From contig RCTD01000012.1 of the NCBI GenBank assembly GCA_014898415.1, positions 682,001 to 746,000 of the forward strand: a stretch of DNA of 64,000 nucleotides, given 5' to 3'. The notes beneath the pieces are model-generated. The model searched no databases, had not been told where the DNA came from, and saw nothing but the letters and a program-made list of their open reading frames with translations. The position numbers and the translations under genes are program-made. Source of the DNA: Stromatinia cepivora (Eukaryota > Ascomycota > Leotiomycetes > Helotiales > Sclerotiniaceae). This document shows, one piece after another, positions 33,777 through 45,901 of the stretch; positions within the stretch are counted from its first letter, which is position 1; every line of letters begins with the position of its first letter.

Positions 33777-34867
33777 ATGTTACCTCCAGTTGAGGAAGCT
33801 GTTTTACAGAGTAATCCTAAGTTCGCAGATCTGTATAAGAAACTTTCGACTAATATTCTTAATCCTAATGGATCTACCAAAAATCATCCTGCTCAAGAAG
33901 AGCGGGACACTGTGTCTGCTGTAGCTATATCCCTCCCACACTGATATCTTCTACAATCACTAATATACACTCGTAGACATTGAAAACCGCCAGAATAGAG
34001 GCCACGAAATCGCAGATCCTAGTATCATCCCTATCCTCCCTCGACCTCTCACCACCACCTCCCATCCCCGCCAAACCTCGAACCCGAACTTCGCAAGCCG
34101 CGCCCCCAAGAAAAGCCGCAGAGCTGCCTGACGAACTTATCGAATTGATCATCCTACTCACAGCAAAACTTTCCCTCCCCTCAAACTCCATCTCCAAAAC
34201 CGATACCACATTACTCGAATCCACACCGACATACCATTCCCTCCCCACGCACCTCCCCCAACTCAGCACCCTCCTCAGCACCAACCTCCACAACACCGCT
34301 CTCTCCCTCTCGCGCATCCTCACCCCTACAACCAACTCCTCCTTCCTGCACCGCCAAATCCCCACCCTCCTCCCCAGCGTCCTAACCCTCCAATCCTCTC
34401 TCACCACGCAATCCCACCACCTCGCCCTCTCCCGCACCAGCGTCGTCAACACCACCACCCAACTCCTCAAACTCTACCATCAAGCCACAGTCCTCATAAT
34501 CCAGCTTCTCGAGCGATCAAAACACGGTCCTTTGACCCGTCACACCACAACAAAAATCTCCCTCCTTTCCCTTCAATCCCGGACTATCTCCTACGAGCTA
34601 CAACTTAAATATTTACAAGGGGAGAAAATTATCTATGATGAACGGACAATCGAGGCGCTTCAGAATTATATGCGGGAACTACGTGGGGGGAGAGAGAGGT
34701 TGAAGGAGAGGGTTAAATTGAAGGAGAGGGATCTATGGGGATATGGGGTAGGGAGGGAAGATGATCGGAAGGAGAGGCAGATGAGGGAGATTGCGAGGGT
34801 GTTTGGGGAGTTGAGATTGGAAATGGAGGAGGTGAAGAGGGATGTGGAAAGATTGAGGGGGAGTTAA
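33777..34867 (+). CDS. Unrecognised coiled-coil protein
   Basis: Two exons, 33777-33920 and 33977-34867 (56-bp intron, phase 0), give 344 residues. The start MLPPVEEAVLQSNPKFADLYKK is compact and helical. The remainder has a Pro-rich linker, a helical Leu/Ser/Thr-rich middle and a strongly charged coiled-coil C terminus from about residue 230 (RERLKERVKLKERDLWGYG...EEVKRDVERLRGS). I believe this family is conserved across filamentous ascomycetes but cannot name a function. A long helical, non-enzymatic protein of this kind could be a kinetochore, cytoskeletal or scaffold component; that is only a suggestion. Codon usage shifts from C-rich in the middle to G-rich at the end, giving a long shadow ORF on the other strand (33925-34470). 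Confidence 0.72.
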
Positions 34868-35263
34868 ATGAATAGATATCTATGGAAAGAGAGGGATGGC
34901 TTTACGATTTTACGAATATGATGTTTACAAAAGAATGGGATGAAACTATCACTTGGACAGTTTAGACGAGAGTTGGCGTTGTGTTGCTAGAGCTAGAGGG
35001 AATAGGGGGTTTGATTTAGATAGGATGAGAGAATCTAGAACACAAGTGAAGGACTTGGGAACGTTATCATTAGACAAACGAGTTGAAATACAAGCAAAAA
35101 GGCAGCACAGTAGCGCATTTTCTAGAGGGAAGATTTTTTCTTTCTTTTGATGGTATATATTGCGCCAATCTCGCGGGACTCGCCTCTAAAAACAATTTCA
35201 AGAAAGATCTTGTCTATCATGCCATGCTATGTCAAATTTCGCAATTGTAATTACATAACCCAT
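34868..35263. other. Convergent intergenic region
   Basis: 3' ends of the coiled-coil gene and of the aminotransferase gene. Nothing else is seen. Confidence 0.5.
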
Positions 35264-36826
35264 CTATGGCTTAACAGCATGAATGGCAGCAGCCAACCTC
35301 TTAACATTTGCTGTAGTGATACCTGCGACCGAGATTCTACCATCCTTGGTAGCATATACAGAGTGCTGAAATCATGATTAGCAAAAACGATTTCCACCCT
35401 AATAATGTGGAACAAAACTTACCTCCTTAGCCAATTTATCCATTTGCTCAGGGGTCAAACCAGTGTATGCGAACATGCCAATTTGGCTAGTGATGTGAGA
35501 CCAATCGTGCTTTGAGCCCAAGCTCTCGAGTTCCTTCTTCAACAAAGCTCTCATGGTGATGATACGATCAGCCATTCCCTTGACCTCACCGAGCCATTGC
35601 TTGTTCAAAGCCTTGTCGTTAAGGATTGTAGAAGCGATACGGGCACCGTGAACGGGAGGGTTGGAGTAGAGAGGACGAACGAGAATCTTGATTTGAGAAT
35701 CGACACGCTTCTTCTCATCAACATCGGCGCAGACAACGGAGAATGCTCCGACACGTTCACCGTACAATCCCATGTTCTTGGCGAAAGATTGGGCGAGACA
35801 TGGGTTGTGGCCTTCCTGGATGAAGTGACGGATGGGGAAAGCATCCTTGTCGGTATCACCAGAAGCAAATCCTTGGTAGGCCATATCGAAGAAAGCATAG
35901 TGTTCACCCGCCTTAACAACTTCGCTAATCTCCTTCCATTGCTCAACAGTTGGGTCTACACCAGTGGGGTTGTGCGCACATGCGTGGAGCAAGAAAGCGC
36001 TTCCCTTTGGTGCAGCTTTGATGTCTGCAATCATACCCTCGAAATCGAGACCAATTGTATCCTTGTTATAATATCTGTATTTCTCAACCTCGAGACCCGA
36101 GTCCTTGAAGACGGCAGCGTGGTTTGCCCATGATGGGTTTGGGATGTAGATTTTCTTTGCGCCAGGGTAAAATCGTTGAAGGAAGGCACCTCCAATTCGG
36201 AGAGCTCCAGTTCCGGAGATGGATTGTGTGATGACTAGACGGTCGAGAGCACTTGATCCTTCACCGTAGGCAAGGACAGCAGCTGCTTTGGTAAAATCTG
36301 GAACACCGGTAATACCAGCATATTCTTTGTTGAGGTTTGCTTTAACGACCTTGTCTTCTGCGGTTCGGACGGAGGGAAGGACGTAGGGTTGGCCTGCATC
36401 ATCTCTATATGCGCCGACACCTAGAATAACGTTAGTGCCACTCCATTGAGAGAAATTCGGTATGACAAACCCAAGTTAATCTTCTCCTTGAAGCTATCTG
36501 CCTTGAAGGCCTCGGTAATACCTATTTTTTGGTCAGGTTTCAAGTCAGACCAATAATCCAATTCTTAACTCATACCTAAGATGGCCTGCACACAAACAAT
36601 CGCACAATTAGAAAACTAGTCCTCTACCGAATGGGAAGAGTCAATGACTTACATCCTGTAACAAATTAGCCTAGAGTCTCTAAAGTTGTGCCATTGAAGA
36701 AATACATACTGGAGGACCTTGTGGTACATCAGCCCATGTGGAAGCTTGTCTGATGGCAATGCTACTTCTTGAAGCAACACGGCGAGTAATTGCTTGCCTG
36801 CTGGCTAATCTGAAGGGAGAAAGCAT
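35264..36826 (-). CDS. AAT1: Aspartate aminotransferase, mitochondrial
   Basis: Six exons: 36826-36710, 36655-36653, 36585-36576, 36521-36471, 36420-35423 and 35365-35264, for 426 residues. It converts aspartate plus 2-oxoglutarate to oxaloacetate plus glutamate with PLP and serves the malate-aspartate shuttle. The first 30 residues are Arg/Ser-rich without acids, a mitochondrial targeting sequence. The family opening [19 protein letters not shown] is present only if the 3-nt exon GAT (36655-36653) is included; it codes for the conserved Asp40. Active-site features: SGTGALR (130-135), HNPTGVDPT (from 210), FFDMAYQGF (237-245), the PLP-binding Lys275 in [15 protein letters not shown], and NPPVHGARI. 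Introns are 50-67 bp. Exon 3 is only 10 nt. Confidence 0.94.
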
Positions 36827-37451
36827 ATTGAAAGTTGTCAAGGGAAAGAATGTTGTTTGGGTAAGAGAGGGAATAACAATTCAAATAAATGAATCTGACA
36901 ATTGCTTAGAGAAACAGGCGAGGCCAAGCAAATACTTTCATCTGAGGACAGCTGCCCCAGAAACTACCCACCATTAGTTTCCGATTGGCTTGTGCGTTGT
37001 TGTCTGGGGATTGACGGATTTACAGGCCGCCCGCCGGCTTAAATTCGGAATACTTTTAATAGGAGATTCGCACGAATGGGAATGATTTTTTGAAGATATA
37101 CTTTAGCATTGATAGGGTAAATGTAACTCAAGCCCATCTTTAAGCGCCTTTCCAAGCAAAATAACTCACCGTTGCATACAGCTGAGTTCAACATTTTCAA
37201 TCTCGTGCAACCTCCGGAGTCCGTAGGGTTATTATTGACCCACCAAAACATGCTATGGTGCAGTAATATCGGGAAGAATCGTTATCCAGAAATTGGTCTC
37301 AGCGCTAAAGAGCAAATAAATGCTGATTCTGCTTACCTAACAGTGTTCAACCACTCCTCCGCCCTCTTGCCTCGGCCCTCTCGGAGCTCGAGAAGCAATA
37401 TCGGGATTGACAACAACAGTTACTGGACATAATCTCTGGGCATTGTGTATC
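36827..37451. other. Divergent intergenic region AAT / NRK1
   Basis: 625 bp between divergent starts; both promoters should lie here. No other feature was found. Confidence 0.45.
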
Positions 37452-38412
37452 ATGGCCGGTACCGGGAAAGCAGTTGTACTTGGAATCAGTGGATGTTCGT
37501 CTAGTGGTAAGACAACTCTTAGTCGACTTTTGCGTGATATATTTCCAAACACTTTCATCCTTCACGAAGATGATTTCTATCGACCTGAAGAAGAGTAAGT
37601 TTGAACTTCACTATTTGATCCGTGATATATCTTCTATTTTGGGGTCATCTCGCTACTCTCAATATGCTCTTGGTGCATCTCAACTGATGATACTAGACTC
37701 CCCAAAAAGCATGATCTGGTAGATTGGGATTGTGCCGAAGCTTTGGATATACCAGAAATGGTCAAATCTCTTGAACATATACGCAAAGAAGGCACATTCC
37801 CTGTTAGTCATATATCCTTATTCAGATTTTCTTTTCCATATAAAAAAGTTTGACAGAACAAGTACTCATTTTTCATAGCCTAATCTCGATTCCAAAGAAG
37901 ATCAAAACTCCATAGGGAAATGTCCAGTCCCAGAAACAGAGATCGAAGTATTAAAATCTCAAGTGAAAATATGGACTCAACCTGGACAGCCAGGTCATGG
38001 AATCTTATCGGACACAAATTTCCCTATTCGCCTTTGCATTTTTGATGGGTTTCTCCTCTACTCCAAGTCTTTGGCCCCAGTTCAATCTCAAATTGATATT
38101 AAACTTTTCCTTCGTGTTAGCTATGAAAAGGCAAAAGGTCGAAGGGAAGCCCGCAGTGGCTATGTAACCCTCGAGGGGTTCTGGGAAGATCCACCAGGAT
38201 ACGTTGACAAAATTGTCTGGCCAAATTATGTTGAGGATCACAAGTGGATGTTCGAAGGTGGTGACGTTGAGGGGCAATTGAAGGAAGATGTTGTTAATGA
38301 TTTGAGTCTGAAATGTCAGGATGGAGGTTTGGATATCGATATGACGACGACACTCAAGTGGGCTGTGGCTACGGTCATGGAGTCCTTGCCTTCTTTTGCA
38401 CGGGGGGCTTGA
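37452..38412 (+). CDS. NRK1: Nicotinamide riboside kinase, with an apparent frameshift
   Basis: Nrk1-type kinase phosphorylates nicotinamide riboside to NMN for NAD salvage. Exons are 37452-37594, 37697-37802 and 37880-38412. The P-loop is GISGCSSSGKTT near the N terminus, then HEDDFYRPEEELPKKHDLVDWDCPEA-like substrate-site residues (here CAEA), and FDGFLLYS with a lid region KAKGRREARSGY. The frame breaks in exon 3: translation from 37880 reads PNLDSKEDQNSIG, then leaves the family frame, which resumes as CPVPETEIEVLKSQVKIW. One base appears missing at about 37918-37921, next to AAT. No alternative splice pair rescues it without deleting conserved sequence. Either an assembly error or a real loss of function; the rest is well conserved, so I favour an error. 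Confidence 0.8.
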
Positions 38413-38891
38413 TCAATCTAGGGTGGAGTGGTTACTCGAAGTTATTTCGACCATGCGATTAGCCTTTGAATATTTGGTTACTTTTTATTAACCTCGCTCT
38501 GAATATTCCAATAGACCCAATGAATTGTTACTCAATTGGCCTTCCTCAACAAATGGACTTACCGAGGATCAATAGCACAATTCATACTATCTTGGTCATT
38601 TATTTCTCTGATGGTTTTAGCCGGCTTTTGATCGAGGCAGACATGACAGAGGAAACTAGGAACAATCGCAGACCATGAAAGGTTTCTCTGAGGCACAACA
38701 AAGGATGCAGTTTAGCATCAATGCATTGTTCCACACATCAAACGCTCTAAAAATAACAGATAAATCTCAAATGTAAAGACCTCGTTCTGGACCTCGTTTT
38801 GACTCTTCTCCTCTTCTCTTCTCTCCTCTTCTCTCCTCTTCCCTCCTAATCCAAATCTCAACGTTGAAATCTCTGCAACATATTCACCAAA
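38413..38891. other. Intergenic region
   Basis: A CTCTTCTCTC-type pyrimidine run lies near 38812-38845. No gene seen. Confidence 0.4.
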
Positions 38892-39229
38892 ATGTCCAAT
38901 TCTAGAAAAGCAACGATGCAATGCCCTCAACCTAAAGAGGTCGATGATCTTACCGCTTAAATCAACAATATCAACATCGAAAACACTTCTAAAAAACACC
39001 AGAGCAAAATCTTCGAAATCACGGAGAAGACTTCAGAAAATATTGGTACAAACCGAAAACCGCAAATATGAAGAGTGCACCGCCTATGGGGACGTTTATC
39101 AAAGAAGTGCCAACGAGAAAATTGTACGGTTCAAGTGAGCCGCATTACACTCTGGTGTACGGAGACTGTATTACATTCCATTTCTTAGTATCCCTCCTCT
39201 ATGAACCATTCCTCTCAAGTGAGAAATAA
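38892..39229 (+). pseudogene. Possible coding remnant
   Basis: An ATG in a good context (CACCAAAATG) opens MSNSRKATMQCPQPKEVDDL and then a TAA. The same frame continues as INNINIENTSKKHQSKIFEI. After a frame change, the frame at 39068-39229 reads MKSAPPMGTFIKEVPTRKLY and ends 33 codons later. The pieces look protein-like and could be one decayed small gene. I recognise no family and the evidence is weak. Confidence 0.25.
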
Positions 39230-41582
39230 GTAGGGGTTTTAGGGTAAGTCATTCATTCCATAATAAAAGCACATTCTCTTGAAGCCAAATATTATTCTAC
39301 CTATGCTTCTTGGTGGTTTCTGACATGTAAAATCCGATGTGAATATTCACCGACAATATTCAGGGAGCCAACAATATATATTGACTTTTCTAACATCGTA
39401 CTCTCATGTTCCTCGTCTGATTCGATTCTACCGCTACTATCATCTAGCTCAGTTGATGTTCTTTTCCCCTGCCGTTCAATAATTTCCATTCAATACAATA
39501 CTCATATTATCCTGACGTTCCAAAATCCAAGCGCATCTCGCCTCGTCTCAATGTTCCAACACTGCATATCATGACAACTTAATTGAACTACAATGATATA
39601 TCTTCACTTACTTCTTATTTCAAGCTAACTTTAAATAGGCAAATGTTGGAGAGTTTGTTACACTGTTCCAATTAGTCTGTACCGCCTCGAAATACGAAAC
39701 CAATCCTGCCACTATGGGTCATAAAACTCCTCTGGATTTTCCTTTCACCTGAAGAATGACATTTCTACTTCATGCACTTTTAGAGGTGATATGACTGTGC
39801 TTTACAGTCCAAGAGCCAGTCGCTGGATCTAACTATATGGCGAATGAATTAGACCGTCAATTGAGAGCGATGATGCCCGCTTTTTGGTGCAGACCAAGGT
39901 GGGATGCACTTACGACAGAAGAGCTACCCACAAAATCTAGTAAGTTCCAGTTGTGGGAAAGAGCCTGGTTTGATATTTTAGTGCGACGAGTTTCTGCGCA
40001 AGCAGCTTGAATTTGGGCATAGAATTCCCGAAATCTAAAACACATTCCCATTCACTCTCGCTACGAACCTGGTTTGCCAGGAGAATAGATCTCTAATCCG
40101 CCAATCAAACCATGCATTTCAGCTGAATCCTTTTCCCAGATTGTCTCTTACACTTCCTGTCCCGATCCAACAATTCCTCTCCCTCACTTAACACAACCAC
40201 TAAATAGAGCAAAAGAAAATGCTATTATTCCTATTCTAGTCAGAGCTTCCATTAGAAGATCAATAAGTAACTAGCTCATACTTTCCCGTTTCCCTCCAAG
40301 AACAAAACTCGTACTCACAGACGTACGTATATTTCCATCGAACGAAAACAACTCAAAGCACAAAGCACCAAGTTAGATCTTACCATACAATCAACCACCT
40401 GAAGTCGAAGAATCTTTATTAATTATTTGCTAGGTATAAGGAAATACCATGGGTAGCAATGTCTACCCCAAGTGCGCAAGTGGATGCACAGGCAAAATGG
40501 TCACCAATCATTATAAATGTCGGTTCTTTCGAAATTCTCGCTGAAGCTCCCGCTGTCATGTAACCACTACTACCATCAACAAAAGTTCCTCTTACCGTGC
40601 CATCCGCACCACCAGCCGTATCAGCTCCCGTTCCAGTATTCCACCGCCTCATAAAAACCGCACGCGAAACCCTGCAGGGCGGGGAATCTCGTGGACTTCG
40701 GGGACAGGAGGAGAGGGAAAGGGTTTGGAACATTATCAGGAAAGGGAATGAGAAAAGGAGATAGAAGGTACCGATAAAAGGGGAGAGAAGGGAGAGGGGG
40801 TGGAGATAAATCATTGTATGAGTTTGGTTTTTTTTTTGGTTTGGGGAGAAGGGGGGATTTTGTTGTTATTTTCGTTCATTTGTTTTTGGTCGGGGAAATA
40901 CAATGAGAATGGAACCAAAGAATGGTTTGAACTATATCTTACATTTTGGACAGTTTTTGCAAGCGGTTTTGTGTTGGTGAATGTGAATTTGCCAATATGC
41001 GAATAAATTTATCCTACAGCATAACTTGATAAGAAGTCCTCTAATAGGTACTCCAAAACGGCCAGGATCAATTCACATTGGGATGTTCAAGAACAGTTGA
41101 TAATGAATCAATACATATGTGATCTGTTATTCATCTCTAAACACTTAGTATTCTTGATCAATTCTTCGGACGTTAAGATCTTACTTACTAGATAGGCGGA
41201 CGACAGTTTGTTACTTTTTGCCTCTCAAGCATCTGAAGTAGTAAAGGATGGTTGTATGGATGATCCTTGGAGAGAAGATGTGTGGAAAGGCAACATCTAA
41301 AAAAGGGGATAAGCGGGACTAAACCGGATGTACATAACCGGAAAACTATCTAACCTAGATTAAAAATTACAAATACCGAGTTTCGGGTACCTGTTTCGTT
41401 TCGTCACTATTTTAGGCAAGTTTGTAAGCAACAATTTTAGCTACCCCGCCATCATCATTGATCAGCCCCACTACATCGGAATATAAACATCGATTTGCAC
41501 TCTTCAGAATGATCTTCTTCCAAGGCATTTCTATCCCCTTTCTAGACTTTACTCGATTTGTATTTTAGTAAATCTAAGAAAA
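39230..41582. other. Gene-poor interval
   Basis: About 2.3 kb. A 131-codon minus-strand frame at 40814-40419 begins with a hydrophobic segment but has no family character. Other ORFs are short. I support no gene here. Confidence 0.4.
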
Positions 41583-42753
41583 ATGCCGGAAGCTATGCGT
41601 GCGGTTGGTATGTACTTTTTTCAAGCTCTTGCTCCTAGCAACCAACACCCAAAACAAACGCACACTCAAGAAATTAAGACTAACACAAACCCCCAGATAT
41701 CAAAAATGAAAAAGGTCACTCCGATGCCCTCTATATAAATGACTCAACCGCAAAACCTACCGCTTCATCTGGTGAGGCCATCGTAAAAGTGAAAGCTTTC
41801 GGGCTTAACCGCATGGATCTCCTCCAACGCGAAGGCCACTATCCCGTTCCACCCCAAGCCCCCAAAACCCTTGGTGTGGAGTTTTCCGGTACAATCGAAA
41901 GTCTAGGCCCTGATGTCAAAGAAGGGTTTAGTGTTGGAGATGAGGTTTTTGGTTTGGCGTATGGCGGTGCTTATGCGGAGTTTATTGTTGTGAGCACGCA
42001 TATGCTTTTGAAGAAACCGGATCATTTGAGTTGGGAAGAGGCTGCTGGAATTCCTGAGGTATATTGCTACTTGATCCATCTTCTATGGTAGAGAAATAAT
42101 CTGCGAGATAACTAACGCAACCAAAATAGACATGGATAACCGCTACCCAAGCTATGTATCTGGTTGGTGAATTCTCCAAAGGAAAATCAATTCTCTGGCA
42201 CGCAGGCGCCTCATCCGTCTCCATAGCCGGTATCCAACTCGCAAAGAACTCTGGTGCATCAGCTATCTACGTGACAGCCGGCTCGCAAGAAAAGATTGAT
42301 TTCTGCGTTAATACATTAGGAGCCACTGCAGGCTTCAATTACAAAAAACAAGATTGGGCCAAAGAAATTCTCGCTGCTACTGATGGCAAGGGTGTTGATG
42401 TCATAATCGATTTCGTAGGCGCAAACTACTTCCAAGGAAATCTCAACGTAGCGGCGAGGGATGCGAGAATCGTGCAATTGGGAGTGATGAGCGGAACGAA
42501 GTTACCAAGTGGAGTTGATATAAGTGCGTTTGTGTTTAAGAGGGTAAGGTTTGAGGGAAGTACTTTGAGGAGTAGAGATGTAGATTATCAGGGAAAATTG
42601 CGGGATAAGTTGGAGGAGTATATTCCAAGGTTTGAGGATGGAACGTTTAAGATTTTCGTGGATAAGGTTTTCCCTTGGGAGCAGGTGGTTGAGGCGCATA
42701 AGGAGATGGAGAAAAATACTAGTAAGGGTAAGATTATTTGTACGATTTCTTAG
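41583..42753 (+). CDS. PIG3/zeta-crystallin-type quinone oxidoreductase
   Basis: Three exons, 41583-41607, 41697-42058 and 42130-42753, give 336 residues (introns 89 and 71 bp). It belongs to the medium-chain dehydrogenase/reductase superfamily, quinone oxidoreductase branch (PIG3-like), which reduces quinones or enones with NADPH. The N-terminal GroES-like part has NRMDLLQREGHYPVPP and LGVEFSGTIESLG. The Rossmann part has WHAGASSVSIAGIQLAK, with Ser in place of the usual Gly (SVG) in the cofactor loop. Also visible are GVDVIIDFVGANYFQ and the C-terminal VFPWEQVVEAHKEMEKNTSKGK. No zinc ligands, as expected. The gene is intact, unlike many neighbours to its right. Confidence 0.92.
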
Positions 42754-44276
42754 GAAGGTTGGGATGCACTGTATGCAGGATTATGTACGAGAGGTGATAA
42801 AACAGCATAAGATTCTGAAAAAATTGTTTGTAAGCATTTTTGGTCGGCCAATTGAAACCCTTCCAATGCAAGAACGGCCTCAGTTGCAAATGAACCGTTG
42901 CATGGCTTCAGTGTGTTCTCCGCCAAAATCCAAATAATGCCACAAAAACCACACTCTTCACCAAGATATTCCTTTCACCGCCACGATATAACCAGGAACA
43001 TCTTTCCGGTTGGAAATACCAAGTCCAGAATGAAAACATATATAGGGTTTGGGTTTCTTACCTCTAACAATAGCGGCGTGCGTCGACATATCTTATTTGG
43101 TTAGTTTGAGAACCGAAGTTTGGAAAACAACTACTGTACTCTCTCGAGTAACGACGCTTGACTGCCATGTAATGAATGCTGCATGAACTCTCCGGATCGC
43201 CCAATTCACAGTCATACTTTTGCAAACCTCTATATCACAAGTCTCATGACCGTCGCGGCATAAAACCTCCCTGGACTATCCGCCACTAAGCAAGACGAAG
43301 ATCAAAATGTTTATTAGCGTCCGGAGTATCTTACCGGGCAGTTTTCCCCAGACCCCATGTTAGCTAACTCGACGAGGTGTTGAATCAGTTCGATACTGAT
43401 GTTTTTATCAATTACTCATTTGCAAATCGAAATCCATCAAATATAATTTCTCGAATTAAATCCTGTGGCTCGCTGAGGGGCATGAACAAAATTAAGCAAA
43501 CGAGATCTAACATTTATAGAAAATTGATCTGAACGCGACCCTAAGAGCGATATAGTAGAAGTAGTCTGAGCTTCACTAAACCCCCGCATGGGGAGCTTAC
43601 CGCATCTCTGTGACTCACGCCATTCATCGGTCGAATTCTACGGCACAGTTTGCCAAGCGGTGTAAGCCCTGGAACAGGTTTTCGGCACTCCCTATCGGTA
43701 GCTTTATACGGTACTGCTGCTTCTCGCATAAGAATAGTCTGACATCATCATCAATCACACCAGTCTGTCGGAATTTTTATGCCAATGAGCGTCCAAATCT
43801 CGAGAAATAGGGAGGTATATTAGAAGGCTCACATTAGTGTATATACCAGTATATTAGCCAATGAATCAGGATATTGAATATATTATTTTTGTATGAACTT
43901 AGTTCATTTGTGAATGCCCTCATTTTTACTATTTTCGGTATCAGCTGGTTCGTTGGGTGTCTGTCGTCCCCTGCCCCGTGTAATCCATGCAACCACTTGC
44001 CCAACGTTCATTTTGAGTAGCCCGTATCTAGACTAGTTGCCCAAAAACTCTTGAGTTGGATTTTTTGGGGGTTTGATCTAGGCTCTAAGCTATTTGTGGA
44101 AAGCTGATCAAGCATCTGCATAATAATGGTTTCATGTGCCGTCAACTCGCAGCAACAAATATTGGTGGCATGGGTATTTACTTAATATCCGCAGCATCAA
44201 ACTTCACTAAGAGATAGTTCTTTCAACACCAAACATCAAGATTTTGCCTTCTAGTCTATCACCAATATCAGTCTCA
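42754..44276. other. Intergenic region
   Basis: About 1.5 kb with short ORFs of no recognisable character. No repeats were noticed. Confidence 0.45.
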
Positions 44277-45355
44277 ATGGACACTCCAACGATAGCTCCT
44301 TCTCGGTCAGTGCTAGTTATCGGAGGAACAGGACTGGTGGCTCAAGAATCGTAAGCTCGTTCCTTGAAGACTCTCATTTCACTTCGATCCACGTATTGAG
44401 TCGCAATTCTTCTTCCCATCCTTCCGATAATTTCGATTACCATACAGGTGATATCCTCGATGCAAAAGTTGTTCAAGCAGTGATCGAACAAGTTCAACCG
44501 CGTGTCGTCGTGCATTGTGTCGCCCCACCCCACTCTGCCAACGAACAAACTCAGCGAAAGATAACCATTAGAGGGACTAGCAATGTGCTCAAATGTGCAC
44601 TCTCTCATTCTAGCGTCGAAGCTTTGATTTATACATCCACTTGCCAGGTAGTCAAACAAACCGGCATAGAGCTCACTGAAGAGAGCGGGCAGGTGTTGAC
44701 AGATGCTGACAAGGTTAATCCATACGTCAAATGTAAAGCGCTCGCGGAAACAATGGTCCTCAAAGCGAATGGAAAATCTCTTCGAACAGTTAGTCTTAAG
44801 AATTCCCGGTCTATATGGAGAAGGGAAAGGCAGCATAACTGAAATTCAACTTCAAAGGCTGCGCAGAGGCGAACATAAGTTTCAAATCGGGGACAACTCT
44901 GCGTTGCGGGCTTTTATTTATATCGAAGACGCTGCGCGGGCACATGTCCTGGCCAGCAAAGCTTTGCTGCATGGAGGACAGGCTCAAACTGATCCTAAAG
45001 TCGATGGCGAAGCATTTTTCATAACAGATGGGACTGCGGAGCCAATATTTGTCGTTCAATTTGGAAGGAAGCCGGTGATGACACTCCGCTGGAGAAGGTT
45101 ACAGTAATTCTATTGCTACCAATGCTGATATTTGCTACGATTGGGGAATGGCTGTTCCGGACTTTTACATTTGGGAAAAGGGAACCTGAGCTCAGAAGAC
45201 ATGATCTGGAGTATTTGAGGAATGGGTGTTTTGTTTCGATTCAAAAGGCAAGAGAAAGACTTGGCTTTGAGCCTCTTGTTGACCGGCCTGAAGGTATTCG
45301 TCGCGGTGTAAAGTGGGCTTTAGAACAAGAAAGCAAAACCAAAAAGGATACCTGA
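44277..45355 (+). pseudogene. 3-beta-hydroxysteroid dehydrogenase-like gene, three frameshifts
   Basis: Short-chain dehydrogenase of the extended 3-beta-HSD / sterol-4-alpha-carboxylate 3-dehydrogenase type. It begins with the NAD(P) loop VLVIGGTGLV (44313 on), continues in another frame as IVSSFLEDSHFTSIHVLSRN, then YTSTCQVV and the YVKCK catalytic Tyr-x-x-x-Lys. A third stretch has LRIPGLYGEGKGSI and AFIYIEDAARAHVLA, and the last has LEKVTVILLPMLIF and GFEPLVDRPEGIRRGVKW. Breaks lie near 44340 (one base short), 44797-44802 (one extra A) and 45050-45070 (one base short). The first stop is TAA at 44352. GTAAGC at 44351 looks like a donor, but the sequence behind it is clearly coding. Sterol or secondary-metabolite substrate is unknown. 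Confidence 0.8.
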
Positions 45356-45901
45356 TATTATTGGATATAATAGCAATATTGCATATATTATTGATCAATT
45401 AATATACCTAAACAGAACCCACACTAGATCTAAAACTATCTAAGACCGCCAACAGCTCCGGCTATAATGTTGTGCATCCTGGTGCTGCTTTCCGCAACCT
45501 GGGCAAATGAAAGTATGCAAACGGGAACAGGACGTTATTCTCGGATATGGTTCGCAAGTAAAAGCTCAAATGCAAGGTGTCGGTAGGAAATACGACCCTC
45601 GTGGGATTTCTCAAACGGTACTACCAGGAGCCCACAAGTTGTGTTTGGTAAAGGGTTTATAGTTCCCCAAAGAATTCATAGCGGAATTTGAGTAAGCTAA
45701 ATACACCGGGAAAGAGGGAATAGTTTTTTTTTTTAGCTACTCATAAGGAAATGCCCAAGCCGTCCACCAGAAATTGGAAAATAAACAAATGAACAGGACT
45801 GTTCCGTGGTTACAATTGACCTCGACTCGTAAACCTAGCAGGATATGAGTGCCACACCTTCTAGATTGTTGCACTGCAACCCAGATGAACCGCCCATTTC
45901 A
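45356..45901. other. Intergenic region
   Basis: Convergent 3' region between the dehydrogenase remnant and the ERG28-like gene. No gene is visible. Confidence 0.4.

Noticed and set aside
33925..34470. 181-codon minus-strand frame
   Set aside because: Complement of the coiled-coil gene; the plus-strand gene has clean splice sites and a coherent start.
37922..37989. Possible third intron in NRK1 that would avoid the frameshift
   Set aside because: The donor GTCCAG is poor and the removed part encodes family-like sequence (CPVPETEIEVLKSQ).
40419..40814. 131-codon minus-strand frame with a hydrophobic start
   Set aside because: No family character, no neighbouring exon with matching phase, odd Gly/Thr/Ala-rich composition; could be chance.
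44351..44400. GTAAGC as an intron donor in the 3-beta-HSD-like gene
   Set aside because: Sequence after it translates to the expected Rossmann-fold residues in a shifted frame, so it is coding.
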